Source: an uncultured Prevotellaceae bacterium (GTDB lineage Bacteria; Bacteroidota; Bacteroidia; Bacteroidales; Bacteroidaceae). Taken from it: DNA of 64,000 nucleotides. Position numbers and translations under genes: made by a program. Shown here piece after piece: positions 46,040 to 55,799 of the stretch. The notes under the pieces were generated by a model. That model had not been told where the DNA came from and did not search any database. It saw only the letters and a list, made by a program, of their open reading frames with translations. Where the stretch lies: contig CAMVLT010000001.1 of assembly GCA_947168395.1 (NCBI GenBank), positions 124,001 to 188,000 on the forward strand, read 5' to 3'. The first letter of the stretch is position 1. The number at the start of each line of letters is the position of its first letter.

Positions 46040-46048
46040 GCAAAATAA
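46040..46048 (-). promoter_or_regulatory. Weak candidate promoter for the SusCD/fasciclin operon
   Basis: TTATTTTGC on the minus strand (one base off TAnnTTTGC), with a TTG 20 bases upstream, 66 bases before the first gene. The only candidate in this 172-base gap. Confidence 0.4.
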
Positions 46049-46145
46049 CAAAAAATAATTGAAACCAGCAACTTTTTAACGCACGAATTGCAAAAAACGA
46101 GGCTTTTTAGCAATTATCATAGTAAGTCACTTGTGTATCCCTGCC

Positions 46146-48116
46146 TCACTGTTGCTGCCTTTCCTGTTTGCGAGCTTCCTTTTCCAGCTGTTTTTGCTGC
46201 TTTCGGGTTTCCTTTTCCTCCTTCTTGTGCTGCTTCTCCTCAGCTTTCTGCTGACAGTCTTCGGGAGTCAGCTTGTGGATTTTGATGCCGGGATGCGAGA
46301 TTTTCATCTTCTTCATTTCGTCAGTACTGGTGAAGGAGAAATTACACGACAAGTCGATGTGGTGGCCGTGAGTCTTCAGTTCACCCTCGGCCACGGCGCC
46401 GTTGCTGTTGACGTCGACGGCTATGTCGTGAATCTTGATTTTCTTATACTGCCCTTCCTTCACCTGGATGCTGGCTACGCCTATAGGCAGTTTGCCACCC
46501 AGTTGCTGGCGCATCAAGGCCGTGCGGGGCTTGGAGATGTCAACCTTGAAGGTGGCCTGACAGCTGGCCACGCCGATGTTGGGCATGTCGAAGGTTTTGT
46601 CGACGCTTATGTTACCAGTGGTGGCAGCTCCGAAGACGTACTTGTCGGCATTGTCGATGGTGAACATAAAATCGAGGTCGCCCACCTGAGTGTGCAGCTG
46701 TCCGGCAAACTGCTCTTTTTTCCAGAGCACGTCGAACTGTCCGACGTATGATATGTCACCGAGGGCGTGGAGCTGCTTCATCATGAGCCGCTTGACTGGA
46801 AACTGGCGTATGATGTTCTCCTTGCTATTGCCACGTGCAAACATGTGCGACACGTCAAAGTGTACTTTCAGATTGTGTGCGTCCTTCAGGTCGGTAATAT
46901 AGCCTGAGGCCAGGATGCGGAGACGGCTGTCGCTGTTGTTGATATCCACGTCGCTGAACTTGATGGAGTTTTCATCGCCCTCCATCTTGACCATCAGTTC
47001 CAAGGGCAGCGTGAAGTTAGACAGTACGGGGGCAAAGGGTTTGGCAATGTCTTGCAGCACGACGTAGCCCAAGATGGTTGACGTAGCATAGCGCAGCTCT
47101 CGGCCCTCCTTCTTGCTGGGCAGCTGCACGTCGGCATCGGCAAACTTCAGGACGGTCCAGCCCTGCTGTATCATGACGTCGCTCAGGTGTACCTGCTGCT
47201 TGTTGCCACACACGCGCATGCTCAGATTCCGCAGGTCGATGCCCGTCACGGTGTCGCGTGCCGTACCTTTGACAATGGCTACCACGGAGTCCTTGTCAGC
47301 ATGCGAGATGTCAATCTGCAAGTGGGCCGTGATGTCGAGGTGCCCCACGTCGAAGAATCCGCGCTTGGGCTTGTTGTGATTCTTGCGAGGCAGGTGGTTG
47401 TCGGTACGGAAGCGTAGGCTGTCGAGCTTCACCGAGCGAAGCCCGTCTTTCTCATAGTATAGCACACGGTAAACCTGCGCCAGGTTGTCCACCTTGCCCT
47501 TTTTCTTCAGCGCCTCCCATTGCACCTCCACGTCACGAATCTCGGCCACACTGGTGCCGTCAGCCTTCTGTTGGTATTCCAGCCTGCCGAGGTGGTAGAG
47601 GTTTCCGTTGTAGGTCACGCTGACGTCGTCGATGCTGATATTATCGATGTCGACCTTCATCTTTTTCTTTGGCTTGTCGGCCGGTTGCACACTCTCGGCC
47701 ACTTTCTGCTTCAGACTGTCGATGATGAACTGATAGTTAGGCAACAAGTCGCTGTCGTTCTTGACTATCAAGGCCTGACAGCCCTTTATAGACACATCCG
47801 ATATTTTCACCTCATCGTGACGCAAGGACATCAGTTCGGCACGGGCCGAGAGCTTCTCTATCTGCAACATCTTGCGCTGCTTCTGGTCTTCAATGCCCAC
47901 ACCATAGAGTTCCACCTTCTGGTTGAACAGGTTGACACGAGCGCTGTCAACCTGCACCTGCGTCCCCAGACGCTCCTTCAAGGCATCGACCGACCAGTCA
48001 ACCACCTTGTCCTGAACTGTGTTGGTGTTCAACAGCAGGGTAGTACCCACGAGGATGAGCACGCCTACGACGACAATGCCGCCAATAATCTGAAGAGCCA
48101 GTTTGAGCCTACGCAT
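46146..48116 (-). CDS. AsmA-like envelope protein
   Basis: 656 residues. One N-terminal membrane helix (LALQIIGGIVVVGVLILVGTTLLL) is followed by the AsmA-type opening VDWSVDALKERLGTQVQVDS and long beta-strand repeats across the periplasm. The last 50 residues are a highly charged Lys/Glu/Gln helix (KAEEKQHKKEEKETRKQQKQ). AsmA/TamB-like proteins are linked to lipid or outer-membrane protein transport. The charged tail is unusual for classic AsmA. The family assignment is from pattern, not from a signature motif. Confidence 0.7.
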   Translation of the reverse strand: MRRLKLALQIIGGIVVVGVLILVGTTLLLNTNTVQDKVVDWSVDALKERLGTQVQVDSARVNLFNQKVELYGVGIEDQKQRKMLQIEKLSARAELMSLRHDEVKISDVSIKGCQALIVKNDSDLLPNYQFIIDSLKQKVAESVQPADKPKKKMKVDIDNISIDDVSVTYNGNLYHLGRLEYQQKADGTSVAEIRDVEVQWEALKKKGKVDNLAQVYRVLYYEKDGLRSVKLDSLRFRTDNHLPRKNHNKPKRGFFDVGHLDITAHLQIDISHADKDSVVAIVKGTARDTVTGIDLRNLSMRVCGNKQQVHLSDVMIQQGWTVLKFADADVQLPSKKEGRELRYATSTILGYVVLQDIAKPFAPVLSNFTLPLELMVKMEGDENSIKFSDVDINNSDSRLRILASGYITDLKDAHNLKVHFDVSHMFARGNSKENIIRQFPVKRLMMKQLHALGDISYVGQFDVLWKKEQFAGQLHTQVGDLDFMFTIDNADKYVFGAATTGNISVDKTFDMPNIGVASCQATFKVDISKPRTALMRQQLGGKLPIGVASIQVKEGQYKKIKIHDIAVDVNSNGAVAEGELKTHGHHIDLSCNFSFTSTDEMKKMKISHPGIKIHKLTPEDCQQKAEEKQHKKEEKETRKQQKQLEKEARKQERQQQ

Positions 48117-48144
48117 GGTTCTAACATCGTTTATGTGTTACAAA

Positions 48145-48170
48145 GGGTCTCCGTCTCGTGACGGAGACCC
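48145..48170 (-). terminator. Terminator after the 937-residue secreted protein gene
   Basis: Perfect 11-bp stem (48145-48155 with 48160-48170, arm GGGTCTCCGTC), 4-base loop, followed by TTTGT on the minus strand. Lies in the 90-base gap before the AsmA-like gene. Confidence 0.75.
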
Positions 48171-48206
48171 TGTCGGGAAATATAATACCTATTGAAGGGA
48201 GGGAAC

Positions 48207-51020
48207 TTACTTAATCAGCATACCATTGACAGCATACTTGCCGTTGATGATGAGGCGACCGTTCTTGAGCACCTTTGTGGGAGCCTTCACGACAACACTG
48301 GGGTTGACTTCCTGGATAGCATCGACGAACGGATCAGTAGCACCTGCGTTGATGCGCTGAATCTTCAGATTGTCGAACCAGATGCGACGATCGTTGTTGA
48401 CGTAGTTAGACTGGAGCACAAACTTAACGGGAACGCTCTTGTCGAATCCCTGCTTAACAGTTGTCTTAACGCCCTTGGCAGAGGTCGTTGTGGCGTAGAT
48501 AGAACCTTCACCAAAGTCGAGGATGACTTCGAACGAATTCTTAGCCAGGACAGTACCCTCAGCGCCCTCGGCACCCTCGGGAGGTCTGTTAGCATAAGTA
48601 CCACCAGAGCCATACTGCAGGCTGCCCAATTCGATAGGCAGATTGCTTGTAGCATCAATCTTGTTGTCGTAATAGTTAGCATAGTAACCAGCAACAACTG
48701 AGTCAGCCTCATTCTTCAGGTAGAAACCAACGAAGCGGCCAGAAAGTCCCTGCAGGAAGAAGTCGCAGTTCACCTTGAGGATGTTAGTACCAACAGTAGC
48801 ACCATCCACGGTTGGGTCGAAGGTTACAGTACCCGTACCGTTACCAACGCGAACATAACCCTTGAACTTCTGCTCACCATTATCCCAGATACCCTGCTGA
48901 TAAGGATAAGCGTCATTTACGTCTGTAGCAATGTTTGAGAACTCCATCGTACCAACAGCACCTGTAATAGTGCCAGTTGTTCCACCTTCTTCAATAACAG
49001 CGTCAGCCTCGAAGTCGATGTCAACGAGAGTAGCAATAGAACTTGCGGGAATAGTGGTTTTGAACTCGTCGACAGCAGCGTTCAGCGCCTCGTTGGCAGC
49101 AACAATAGCAGCAGCATTCTCCTCGCTGTACTGAACAGTCTTCATCGTGTTCTGGAGCACTTTAGTCTCAGAGATGGCAGACATCAGGGCATTCTTGCCA
49201 GTAGCGGTGTCATAGATGCGCAGAGCCATTGTAGCTTCAGCAGCATCAATAGCATTCTGGATGGAGTTCAGCGTGTCGTTGACAGCTACAAACTTCTTGT
49301 TGGCAGCGAGAATGTCGCGAACAGCATTGTCATAAACTTCGTAAACCAAAAGTCCTGCCTCAGCCGTCTTAGTGCGGTCAGACTTTACATATAAATCCTT
49401 GTCGAAGGTAGAGATGATGGCATCCTGATCCAGTGCCTCATATTCGGTGACCTTGCCAGCGATGGTATCAACACAAGCCTGCAACTCAGCCTTACCCCAA
49501 ATATAGCTGGCATCTGCCAGATACTCAGCAGCCGTGGTGAGGGCATTGCGGCCTGTGGCAATCTGCTCACGGACATCGGCCTCATAGCCCAGCTGGGCCT
49601 GACTATACTTGTTATCGTTCTTACCCCACAGAGAAGCGTTGTGAACGTATGTCACCGAACCCTGTGTCAGTGTCTGATGGGTCTCTTTGCAGTATACTTT
49701 AAGACCAATCTCGTACTTTCCTGCCTCAGCAATCTTTGCCGTCACAAAGAACGGAGTCATCTCGACGGGATCCAGGTCCTTCACAACGGAAGCAATCGTG
49801 TCGGGAGTCTCCTGACCCTCAACAATCTTCACGACGTATGCCACACCGTAAGCAGGTCTCAAACCATCGTCGTTGTTCCAGTCGTTCTTCTTGGGCTCAC
49901 GCAGAGCAGCCTTACTCTCAATACCGAAGACATACGAGCCGGCATCGAGATCCTTCTGCATATAGACGCCCATTGGAGACGTAGGATCGCCATTGTTCCA
50001 ATTGGCACTGCTCTGGAAGTGACCTAAGTCAGAGCAGCCCTGATCGGCATTCTCCCAGAAACCACGACCATTAGGCAGACAAGTCCAATCACCCCAGGTG
50101 GTGGCTTTCTGCACCTTTGCATACCATGTATTGAACTTTATGTCAACTTTTACGGTTTTATTACCTGTAGCAGCTGTCGCTTCTGAAGGAGAGAAATAGT
50201 CATCCATGTTTTCCTTGAGGAATTCGTCAAGAATCTCCTGAGCGGTAGCAATCTGATCATCGAGCTCGGCCTGACCGCTCTCGTCCCCAATCGCCTGCAA
50301 ATTTTCGATAGCCTCGTTTACGGCCATATCGGCAAGCACCTCAGCAGGCCACTCGTAAGCATTCTTGTAAACATTCATCTTCTCAAGCATGGCATCGCGC
50401 TGGCGCAAATCAGCAAACTGCATGGCAGGAGCAATCTGAACGTCGGCAATCTCAATGTTAGTAGCCATACCTGTGAAAGAAATGTAATAAGTACGAGGAG
50501 TGCCGTCGCCCACAATAGCATAATTGAAGGTCTGCCAGTCGGCGGTCAGCTCCTCAGCAGTGTTTACCACATTGATGACGGGTTCGCCACCCTCTTCGGC
50601 AGGAGCTGCTTCACCATAAACCTGAGCGAGATTGGTAGTAACGGCAACCGTCTTTACACGAACGCTCATTGCAACGTCACCCTTCAATTTGTAGCTCACT
50701 ACGTATGAAGAACTAGCATCTGTGGGTTCGAACTTGAAGCGCATGCCCTCTCCACCTGTTGCATCAAGACTTGACACGGAGTTGACACCTTCAGCAAAGC
50801 CATTAGCATTGATGTTAAAATTGTCAGTCAACGTCTTTTCTGCAGAAGCAGAAACTACCGTCCAACCGTCCATCGACTGGAATGCGTTGTTAGCATTCAA
50901 GTTAGCGCCCGTAATCTGGAAGCGGCCCTGAGGGGTGTAAACGAACTCACCCTGCTCAAGTGCGAAACCTGAAACAGACGCACTAATTGCCATAAAGGCC
51001 ACGAGTAAACGTTTTTTCAT
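48207..51020 (-). CDS. Large secreted protein with binding-type beta domains and helical FIVAR-like segments
   Basis: 937 residues with a signal peptide (MKKRLLVAFMAISASVSGFA). About 20-185 is a jelly-roll-like domain (GWTVVSASAEK, MRFKFEPTDASSSYVVSYKL). Helical FIVAR-like stretches lie at about 190-265 and 435-645 (AQEILDEFLKEN, IQNAIDAAEATMAL, AAIVAANEALNAAVDEFKTT), with further beta domains between and after. The C-terminus VLKNGRLIINGKYAVNGMLI resembles the sorting-type tail of Prevotella exported proteins. No catalytic family is recognised. Lysine-poor and acidic, as expected for a secreted protein. Its promoter lies 61 bases upstream; likely cell-surface or released, role unknown. Confidence 0.75.
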   Translation of the reverse strand: MKKRLLVAFMAISASVSGFALEQGEFVYTPQGRFQITGANLNANNAFQSMDGWTVVSASAEKTLTDNFNINANGFAEGVNSVSSLDATGGEGMRFKFEPTDASSSYVVSYKLKGDVAMSVRVKTVAVTTNLAQVYGEAAPAEEGGEPVINVVNTAEELTADWQTFNYAIVGDGTPRTYYISFTGMATNIEIADVQIAPAMQFADLRQRDAMLEKMNVYKNAYEWPAEVLADMAVNEAIENLQAIGDESGQAELDDQIATAQEILDEFLKENMDDYFSPSEATAATGNKTVKVDIKFNTWYAKVQKATTWGDWTCLPNGRGFWENADQGCSDLGHFQSSANWNNGDPTSPMGVYMQKDLDAGSYVFGIESKAALREPKKNDWNNDDGLRPAYGVAYVVKIVEGQETPDTIASVVKDLDPVEMTPFFVTAKIAEAGKYEIGLKVYCKETHQTLTQGSVTYVHNASLWGKNDNKYSQAQLGYEADVREQIATGRNALTTAAEYLADASYIWGKAELQACVDTIAGKVTEYEALDQDAIISTFDKDLYVKSDRTKTAEAGLLVYEVYDNAVRDILAANKKFVAVNDTLNSIQNAIDAAEATMALRIYDTATGKNALMSAISETKVLQNTMKTVQYSEENAAAIVAANEALNAAVDEFKTTIPASSIATLVDIDFEADAVIEEGGTTGTITGAVGTMEFSNIATDVNDAYPYQQGIWDNGEQKFKGYVRVGNGTGTVTFDPTVDGATVGTNILKVNCDFFLQGLSGRFVGFYLKNEADSVVAGYYANYYDNKIDATSNLPIELGSLQYGSGGTYANRPPEGAEGAEGTVLAKNSFEVILDFGEGSIYATTTSAKGVKTTVKQGFDKSVPVKFVLQSNYVNNDRRIWFDNLKIQRINAGATDPFVDAIQEVNPSVVVKAPTKVLKNGRLIINGKYAVNGMLIK

Positions 51021-51080
51021 AAATCCTTGTTTTTTAAATTAGTTTATAATATGATGATTAGATAACTTAGTTATTCGGGG

Positions 51081-51089
51081 GCAAAGGTA
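51081..51089 (-). promoter_or_regulatory. -7 promoter box for the 937-residue protein
   Basis: TACCTTTGC on the minus strand, 61 bases before the start, with TTG 20 bases upstream. Nothing else is seen in the 127-base gap. Confidence 0.65.
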
Positions 51090-51147
51090 ATGATTTTCTT
51101 GAAAAGAAACAAGAAAACCATACCTTAATTTTTGCCATTAACCTACA

Positions 51148-54100
51148 TTATTTGGTAATTACCACCTTTTTGCCGCCTCGGATGTAAATACCCTTCTTTA
51201 ATTCAGAATTGGACGTTCCTGATTCCGAGACCTTGTGACCCCGCAAGTCATAGACATCGTCACCTGGGATTCGGAACTCGGGATTGGCAATTCCAGTGTT
51301 GACATCTTTCACGACAAGAACGCCTTCGCTGATGCGGCTGGTGTCCCACGTGATGTCGCCCTGCATGTCGAACTGAGGCTCACCCTCCAGCTTGACGGTT
51401 TCAGGCCACAGACGTATTTCATCGCCCACCTGCAGGGTATTGGTCTCAGAAACCTCAATGCGGATGGTGCCGTTGATGGTCAGCGTACCAATGTCGGCCA
51501 GGCTGGTAGAGCCGCCGTTACGCGAGGCCCGAATCAGCAGGACACCCGTATTACCAATGGTCACGTTCTTATTGTTAAAATAAATGGTACCGGTGGTGGA
51601 CGAAGGCAAAGAGCCCGGCTTGAGCATACCATTGATGTTGAACGAACTGTTGAGCAACGGCAGCTTAGCGGTGGTGATGCCCGACAAGACGGCACCCGCA
51701 CCGACGGACAGGGCACCCTTACCGAGCTGTGCGCCCGACTTCAGACAGAGCTCGCCCTCCTTCACATTGGTGGCACCAGTATGGTCGCTCTTGCCGCTGA
51801 CGGTCATCTTACACGCTCCTACTTTATTGAATATGCACTTGTTGGCGCCACCAGCATCGGTAAAGATGCCGTCGAAGGTGAAGTCGCCCAGGTCGCTGTT
51901 ACCTACATTCCAGGTGTTGTTGCCACTGACGGCACTCTGGTTCTGGAAATTGGCGGTGGGGTGTGCCAGCGAGCCTTTGCCCGTCAGCTTGCCTATGGCG
52001 AAGGCTTTGGCAACATTGGTCACCGTGCAGCCCTCGGCAATGTCGAGCGTGGCGTTGGCCATGCCAGTAGAGGCATCGAGCGGTAGCCAGATATTCTTGG
52101 TGGTGTGCTTGATGGTGCCCTGGAACTCCGACCAGTTGCCGGTGATGCGCACTCGGCTTACCGTGTTGCGCGGAACGATGGTCAGCGTGCCCTCACCCGT
52201 CAGCTTGTTATTATAGGCCGTATAATAGGCATTGCTCAGTTGCCAGGTGGCCGACTTGCCTTTCGGCACGACGATGGCGTGGCTGGTTGACTGCACGTCG
52301 TCCCACAGCGTGCCGTTCTGTAGTTCGATGCTCTTAACGGCCGTATTGTTCTGCAGGGCGACAGAGCCTGCAGCGAGGACGAGGTTCTGCAACGAGCCTG
52401 ACTTCATGAGATACAGGCAACCGCTGCCCTTCTTGGTCAGCACCGTACCCGACAGGGCTGCATTCATGCGGAAGTCGGCAGAGGCGTTGATGACACCGCC
52501 CTCGTCGCCCACCATCTGCATGGGCGAGGCTGTCTCAACAGCAGCCGTCGTCTGCAGCGTGGCACCGTTCTCCATCGTAAAGAGGCTGGGGCTGCTGGTC
52601 ACGCTGCCTAAGTTGCCCACCTCGGAATACTGGTTGGCAAGCAGGCTGACGCGGGTCGTGCCGCCCTTCAGGTGGTTGCCGCCTGTATAGCTGTTCTTGG
52701 TATTGATGGTCACCGTGCCCGTACCCTGATTCACGAAGGAGGCCCCGCCGCCCCAGCTGCCAGTGCCGTTGAAGCTGAACGTATTGGATCCTTCCACCGT
52801 AATAACACCGGGATAGAGTTCATCATTCAGGGTGATGCTCTTCTGGGCGGCTTCATTGTTAAACGTCACGTTGTCGCCCGACACGAACACGGTCTGCTCG
52901 CCGTCCACCATGAAGTTCTGGGTCTCAGCGTAGTCCCAGCTGTTGCCTTCAGCACCAGTCCATGCCACATCGGCAGGGTCACGCAGTCTTACAATCTCCA
53001 GAATCAGGTTCCCGTCCTCTATATAGAGTTTCTTCTTGGTGGTGGTCATACCCTCGACAATGAGGTCGTCAATACTGCCCTCCACCTGAGCTACTTCTCC
53101 TATAATATATTTGCCGGGCGTCATGGTCTCTCCATGCCCCACCACCTCGATGACCGGCATCAAGTACTCAGGGCCGCCCTTCGTCCAGGCATTCCCCGTC
53201 TTGCGCTCTATCTTGAGCGTCTTCACCTTCACGAAGTCTGCCGTTAGGTCGCTACCGTAGAGGTCCACTATTATACGGGAGCCGAAGCCGAGGGCCAGCT
53301 CGTCGGCGGTAATGGTGGCCTTCACGCCGTTGTCGCCAGGACAGACCACGGCACCGTAGTCGGCCTTGATGCTCAGGAACTCGCCGCCATTGGAGTTCAG
53401 CCGTGCAAAGCGGTTGAGCCACAGCGGCGAATGCTTCATCGTGCCGTCGAAGCAGAGCGTTCCGCCCCACACGTCGGTTGCCCCTGTGTGGGTGAAGTCG
53501 GCAGCGGGCAGGGTGAGCACGCCGTCGCCCTGCTTCACAAGTCGGGCCGTGCCACTGAGTCCGCCACCACCGACCATACATTCGTAGGTGGTATAATTGA
53601 TTTTCATGTTCTGCGTCGTACACTCGCTGGGAGCCGTGCCCTGCACCCACGTCGGCACGTTGAAGGTCAGCACCTCAGGTTGTGCGCCGGCCTCGATGCT
53701 GACGCTGCTGTTGCCTGTCTCGCAGACGATGACGTGCTGCCCGTCAAGGCTGTGCCCAACGGTTTCCCCGTTGGCAACCTCCGTCCTCCCCGTCATAGTG
53801 AGGGGCGGCGGGGCGATGGTGATACCCTCCAGTTCGCCGAGGAAGTAGCTGGTGTGGGGCGGCTGGTTGTAGCCGCACATCTGCCACACCATGGCGTTGC
53901 GGTACTGGTGGTCGTGCCACAGCGTATAGTTGCGCCACTTCGTCTCCTTCGGTGTGGAGTAAATGCGTATATTATTATTAGAGGTACGCATGATGATTTC
54001 CTCGCGCCAGTCGCCAAGGATGTCGCCCTGATAGCAGGGAGTGCCCTTCGTGTCGTTGTTGGTCATCGAACCGGCACAGGTGTAGATGGGCGACCACGAG

Positions 54101-55641
54101 CCATACTTGGCTATGCAGCCTTCGGTGTTTTTGCCGTTGATGTAGTTGAAGGTTTCCTCGCAGAGGTCGCCGTCCCAGTAGATGCGGAAGTTGGTGTTCA
54201 CGCCCGTTGCTTCAAGCCCGCTGATGGCTGAGCCTGTGATGGTACTGATGGCTCCCTCACGGGCCGAGCAGCCCAGCCCGCCAGGAAAGTTGTTGGTGAA
54301 GTTGCCGGCCATGGCGCGACCGTCGTCGTTGCCGGCTTGGAAGCGGTGATAAACCTTCGACGTGGTGGCATCGCGGTAGTTATTGCCGGGATTGTCCTCC
54401 ATACAGGCATAGATTTCCAGTCCGTGAACGTAAGGGTTCAGGTCGCTCACATGCTCGGCATCGCCGTGGCCGAAGCCAGTTGTCGAGAGACCCTTACCGT
54501 TGTCGTCGATGACCATCGAGCCAAATACTATCTCGTCGCGGCCGTCCATATCTACGTCGGCCACGCAGTAGTTGTGGTAGCCCTGTCCCTTCCACGGGCC
54601 ATTACTGTTGTTGTACCAGCGCCAGCGCTCCTTCAGCTTATGGGTGGCGGGATCCACGTCGTATGCTATCATCTTGTGGCGGGTATAGATGCCTCGGGCC
54701 AGGAAGATGCTCGGCTTGCGGCCGTCTAAGTAGGGAGCGCCGAAGAAGTGTTTCGAGCAGCGGTGGCCGTAGCCGTCGCCCCAGGCCTTGTTCAGGTCCG
54801 TCTCGCCGCTCTCCAACCGCTTCAGCGGATAGGGCAGGCACTGGTAGGGCTTGCCCGTCTTACCGTCCATATAGACCAGATACTCACCGTCGGTGGTCAC
54901 AAACCAGTTGGTACCGCCACCTGTGGCAGCACGCACGTTGACCGAGGCATTGCCTACGGTGTAGGTCGTACCGTCGGCCAGGTGGATGACCGTACCGTCG
55001 GCAGCACGCATCACCACCTCGGCACAGCCGTCGCCGTCCCAGTCATAGCCCACGATATTCTGCTCGTTGTTCTGGAAGTCGCCCATGTTCGGACCGCAGT
55101 TCACCCACCACAATCGGGTACCGTCCTGCTTCAGGCACTCGAAGATGCTGTATTCGCCCTGATAGCCGCCCCTCGGATACGAGGCGTTCATCTCGCTCAG
55201 GTTGTCGAACTTCATCAGGATTTCCAGCTCGCCGTCGCCGTCAACGTCGGCACAGCAGGCATCGTTGGGCACCAGCGTACTCTTGATGCCCTCGTGCTTC
55301 AGCTTGATTTCCTTGTAGCTGCTTGCCCACGGCGTCACCGCCTGGCACGGCTCCTGCTCCTTGCCTTTCACGACCGCCGCAACGGTATACGTACTGGCCG
55401 TCGTACCCGAATTGTCGGTATAGTTCGACACGCTCAGCGGCGCGTCATTCACCTTCACGCCGTCACGGTAGACGTTATACGTGACATCATAATACTCCTC
55501 GCCGAAGATGCGCCAGCTCAGGTAAACGCCTACGCCCGCCTTCATGGCCACAAGGCCACGGTCCAGCTTGTCAGTCACACGCTGCGCCTGAGCTACAATC
55601 GTCATCAGTCCCAACAGGGCCACCAGAAATAGTCTTTTCAT
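51148..55641 (-). CDS. PL11 rhamnogalacturonan lyase fused to autotransporter-type beta-strand repeats
   Basis: 1497 residues, more than twice the usual PL11 length. After a signal peptide (MKRLFLVALLGLMTIVAQAQ), residues 20-625 are a complete PL11 lyase: DRGLVAMKAGVGVYLSWRIF, CCADVDGDGELEILMKFDNL, YDWDGDGCAEVVMRAADGTV, DVDMDGRDEIVFGSMVID, CYQGDILGDWREEIIMR, YNQPPHTSYFLGELEGI. From about 640 on come autotransporter-associated beta-strand repeats with the motif ...GTGTLTLP..NTYTG.T.V..GTL (for example LTLPAADFTHTGATDVWGGT, TVTINTKNSYTGGNHLKGGT, MTVSGKSDHTGATNVKEGEL), predicting a long beta-helix stalk. The tail (VYDLRGHKVS...GIYIRGGKKVVITK) is a sorting-type end. The stalk may present the lyase away from the cell or bind substrate, by inference. 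Confidence 0.9.
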   Translation of the reverse strand: MKRLFLVALLGLMTIVAQAQRVTDKLDRGLVAMKAGVGVYLSWRIFGEEYYDVTYNVYRDGVKVNDAPLSVSNYTDNSGTTASTYTVAAVVKGKEQEPCQAVTPWASSYKEIKLKHEGIKSTLVPNDACCADVDGDGELEILMKFDNLSEMNASYPRGGYQGEYSIFECLKQDGTRLWWVNCGPNMGDFQNNEQNIVGYDWDGDGCAEVVMRAADGTVIHLADGTTYTVGNASVNVRAATGGGTNWFVTTDGEYLVYMDGKTGKPYQCLPYPLKRLESGETDLNKAWGDGYGHRCSKHFFGAPYLDGRKPSIFLARGIYTRHKMIAYDVDPATHKLKERWRWYNNSNGPWKGQGYHNYCVADVDMDGRDEIVFGSMVIDDNGKGLSTTGFGHGDAEHVSDLNPYVHGLEIYACMEDNPGNNYRDATTSKVYHRFQAGNDDGRAMAGNFTNNFPGGLGCSAREGAISTITGSAISGLEATGVNTNFRIYWDGDLCEETFNYINGKNTEGCIAKYGSWSPIYTCAGSMTNNDTKGTPCYQGDILGDWREEIIMRTSNNNIRIYSTPKETKWRNYTLWHDHQYRNAMVWQMCGYNQPPHTSYFLGELEGITIAPPPLTMTGRTEVANGETVGHSLDGQHVIVCETGNSSVSIEAGAQPEVLTFNVPTWVQGTAPSECTTQNMKINYTTYECMVGGGGLSGTARLVKQGDGVLTLPAADFTHTGATDVWGGTLCFDGTMKHSPLWLNRFARLNSNGGEFLSIKADYGAVVCPGDNGVKATITADELALGFGSRIIVDLYGSDLTADFVKVKTLKIERKTGNAWTKGGPEYLMPVIEVVGHGETMTPGKYIIGEVAQVEGSIDDLIVEGMTTTKKKLYIEDGNLILEIVRLRDPADVAWTGAEGNSWDYAETQNFMVDGEQTVFVSGDNVTFNNEAAQKSITLNDELYPGVITVEGSNTFSFNGTGSWGGGASFVNQGTGTVTINTKNSYTGGNHLKGGTTRVSLLANQYSEVGNLGSVTSSPSLFTMENGATLQTTAAVETASPMQMVGDEGGVINASADFRMNAALSGTVLTKKGSGCLYLMKSGSLQNLVLAAGSVALQNNTAVKSIELQNGTLWDDVQSTSHAIVVPKGKSATWQLSNAYYTAYNNKLTGEGTLTIVPRNTVSRVRITGNWSEFQGTIKHTTKNIWLPLDASTGMANATLDIAEGCTVTNVAKAFAIGKLTGKGSLAHPTANFQNQSAVSGNNTWNVGNSDLGDFTFDGIFTDAGGANKCIFNKVGACKMTVSGKSDHTGATNVKEGELCLKSGAQLGKGALSVGAGAVLSGITTAKLPLLNSSFNINGMLKPGSLPSSTTGTIYFNNKNVTIGNTGVLLIRASRNGGSTSLADIGTLTINGTIRIEVSETNTLQVGDEIRLWPETVKLEGEPQFDMQGDITWDTSRISEGVLVVKDVNTGIANPEFRIPGDDVYDLRGHKVSESGTSNSELKKGIYIRGGKKVVITK

Positions 55642-55679
55642 TTTGTCTTGGTTATTAGCATCGATACATTAATTGCGTG

Positions 55680-55688
55680 CAAAGGTAC
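55680..55688 (-). promoter_or_regulatory. -7 promoter box for the PL11 fusion gene
   Basis: TACCTTTGC on the minus strand, 38 bases before the start codon. Confidence 0.6.
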
Positions 55689-55799
55689 AAACTTTTTCCG
55701 TTACACCAACATCAATCCGCGATTTTCTTCCTGCATTTTTTGATTTTAGTCATCTTCGCCCGCCTCGATCGCTGGCAACATTACATAGATTTTTGTTTC

